7,381 nucleotides of DNA from Pseudomonadota bacterium (GTDB lineage Bacteria > Pseudomonadota > Alphaproteobacteria > Rhizobiales > Methyloligellaceae). Positions 6,342-7,381 of this stretch are shown here, one piece after another. The notes below the pieces were generated by a model, which saw only the letters and a list, made by a program, of their open reading frames with translations, was not told the DNA's origin and did no database searches. The number at the start of each line of letters is the position of its first letter. Position 1 is the first letter of the stretch. Location of the stretch: assembly GCA_022567275.1 (NCBI GenBank), contig JADFHH010000076.1, positions 1 to 7,381 of the forward strand, read 5' to 3'. Both the position numbers and the translations under genes were made by a program.

Positions 6342-7381
6342 ATGCGGGATTGGCCCTTGCGGGACTGGTTCAAAATCTGCGCGTGGAACGCGGCCCTTGT
6401 CTTGCTCGCGCTCGGCGTGATCGATGTGGGATTGCGGTGGACGCGCTTTGACGAAGCGCGGCGTCCCGCGATGATTGACCCGCCAGGCCATTACGTCACG
6501 GACCGGGAGCTTGGCGTCACCCTCGCGAAAAATGTCCCGGTACAAATTTTCAGGTTTCGCGGGCCCTCCCACGAGATTTTCACCAATGAAATCGGCTGCT
6601 TCGACAAGCCCGTCGAACTCAAGCCGGACGAGCCTTTTATTCTCGTCACCGGCGACAGTTTCACCTGGGGGTTTACCCCGCTGGAAGCGAAATGGGCCAG
6701 CATTATGGAACGCCAAACCGGTATCCGCGTTCTCAAATGCGGTGTCATCGCGACCGGGACACACCACCAGCTTGTGCGCCTCAAACGGCTCTATGAACGG
6801 CTCCCGCATCCGCCATCTCTGGTGATCCACCTTTACGACACCACCGACTTCAACGACGATTTCACATTCCCCGGCTACACGCTGATCGCCAGTCAGCGCA
6901 TCGAGGCGTTCGCTCGCATCCGCCTCGCGGACGGATATCGCGAGCCGTTGAGCGCGGCGCGGCGGGCGGCAATAGAACAAAAGATTTTAGCCGGCCCGCG
7001 AAGCTTTCTTGAGCGCCATTCCACGCTCTACAACATCGCGAAAATGACCCTGCTCGTGGACGCAAGGATTGAACGGCGCAGACTTGTTATCGAGGGCAAG
7101 CAGGAAACCCATCTGCGGGAGAAATACGATTTCAACCTGTTGCTTCTCGACGGTGATGAATACCCCTTCGTCGCCAGGCAACTCGAGGCGCATATCGGCC
7201 GCATTCGTGCAATGCGCGATTTTGTCCAGCAGCGGGGCGGTAAATATGTGATGTTTCACACCAACAGCTTCCGGCTGCCCGATGAGCGCCCGCTGGTGCG
7301 CCGTTTCAAGGCATTTCTCGATGGTTTTGAACCTTTCCTGGTGTGGATGCCCGAGCTGGCGAAATATCAATTCGACCCTCA
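6342..7381 (+). CDS. Membrane-anchored SGNH/GDSL hydrolase-like protein (3' end outside window)
   Basis: An uninterrupted frame of 346 codons runs off the window edge. The start is supported by AGGA at 6331-6334 with a 7-base spacer. Residues 11-30 form one hydrophobic segment after a basic start, predicting a single anchor with the rest outside the cytoplasm. FILVTGDSFTWGF (99-111) matches block I of SGNH hydrolases, with the candidate nucleophile S106. LKCGVIATGTHHQLVRL (131-147) resembles the block II region, and HLYDTTDFNDDF (163-174) the block III region, with N171 as the likely oxyanion Asn. The visible end, KYQFDP followed by a codon starting CA, could be the start of the final Asp-x-x-His block, but the His lies beyond the edge. 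Such proteins often act as esterases or acyltransferases on envelope polysaccharides. The substrate here is unknown. Confidence 0.8.
   Translation, partial: MRDWPLRDWFKICAWNAALVLLALGVIDVGLRWTRFDEARRPAMIDPPGHYVTDRELGVTLAKNVPVQIFRFRGPSHEIFTNEIGCFDKPVELKPDEPFILVTGDSFTWGFTPLEAKWASIMERQTGIRVLKCGVIATGTHHQLVRLKRLYERLPHPPSLVIHLYDTTDFNDDFTFPGYTLIASQRIEAFARIRLADGYREPLSAARRAAIEQKILAGPRSFLERHSTLYNIAKMTLLVDARIERRRLVIEGKQETHLREKYDFNLLLLDGDEYPFVARQLEAHIGRIRAMRDFVQQRGGKYVMFHTNSFRLPDERPLVRRFKAFLDGFEPFLVWMPELAKYQFDP

Noticed and set aside
6137..6451. 104-codon + strand frame overlapping the end of pal and the start of the SGNH gene
   Set aside because: It is in a different frame from both genes, lacks domain features, and its internal ATG at 6335 competes with the better-placed ATG at 6342.
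5847..6980. 377-codon open frame on the - strand across pal and the SGNH gene
   Set aside because: It is antisense to two well-supported genes and its translation has no recognisable domain. Long antisense frames are expected opposite GC-rich coding sequence.

Overview
The window carries the end of the ruv operon joined to a complete ybgC-tolQRAB-pal cluster, all on the + strand. The gene order (ruvA-ruvB-ybgC-tolQ-tolR-tolA-tolB-pal), the high-GC codon use and the look of the proteins suggest an alphaproteobacterium, probably of the Hyphomicrobiales (Rhizobiales). Supporting features are the alphaproteobacterial style of RuvB, a short Lys/Pro-rich TolA with a Q-C-W motif in its C-terminal domain, and a Pal with a CxxxxCW segment before its NRRA motif. 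No species is assigned.

Layout: 1-144 is the 3' end of ruvA. ruvB (141-1193) and ybgC (1183-1659) follow with overlapping ends. A 103-base gap with a strong stem-loop (1678-1716) precedes tolQ (1763-2476), tolR (2481-2927), tolA (2943-3773) and tolB (3770-5140), which are tightly packed and probably co-transcribed. A 559-base gap then separates tolB from pal. It holds a 46-codon lipoprotein gene with a strong ribosome binding site (5300-5440), several predicted stem-loops and a pair of TTAACG-type elements just before pal (5706-6209). After a 132-base spacer with a perfect 14-base palindrome and a further stem-loop comes the 5' part of a membrane-anchored SGNH/GDSL-hydrolase-like gene (6342 to the window edge). 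It occupies the place where cpoB/ybgF often lies.

How the genes work together: RuvA and RuvB are the branch-migration motor for Holliday junctions. TolQ-TolR form the proton-driven inner-membrane motor, which energises TolA. TolA reaches across the periplasm to TolB and the peptidoglycan-binding lipoprotein Pal, pulling the outer membrane in during division and keeping the envelope intact. YbgC is a cytoplasmic acyl-CoA thioesterase that habitually travels with tol genes. The small lipoprotein and the SGNH protein are also envelope proteins by prediction, but their roles are unknown.

Most of the window is an ordinary, conserved core locus. What deserves a second look is the tolB-pal gap, the tiny lipoprotein in it, and the SGNH gene downstream of pal. 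I see no CRISPR array, insertion sequence, rRNA or tRNA, and no clear sign of a new defence or mobile system.
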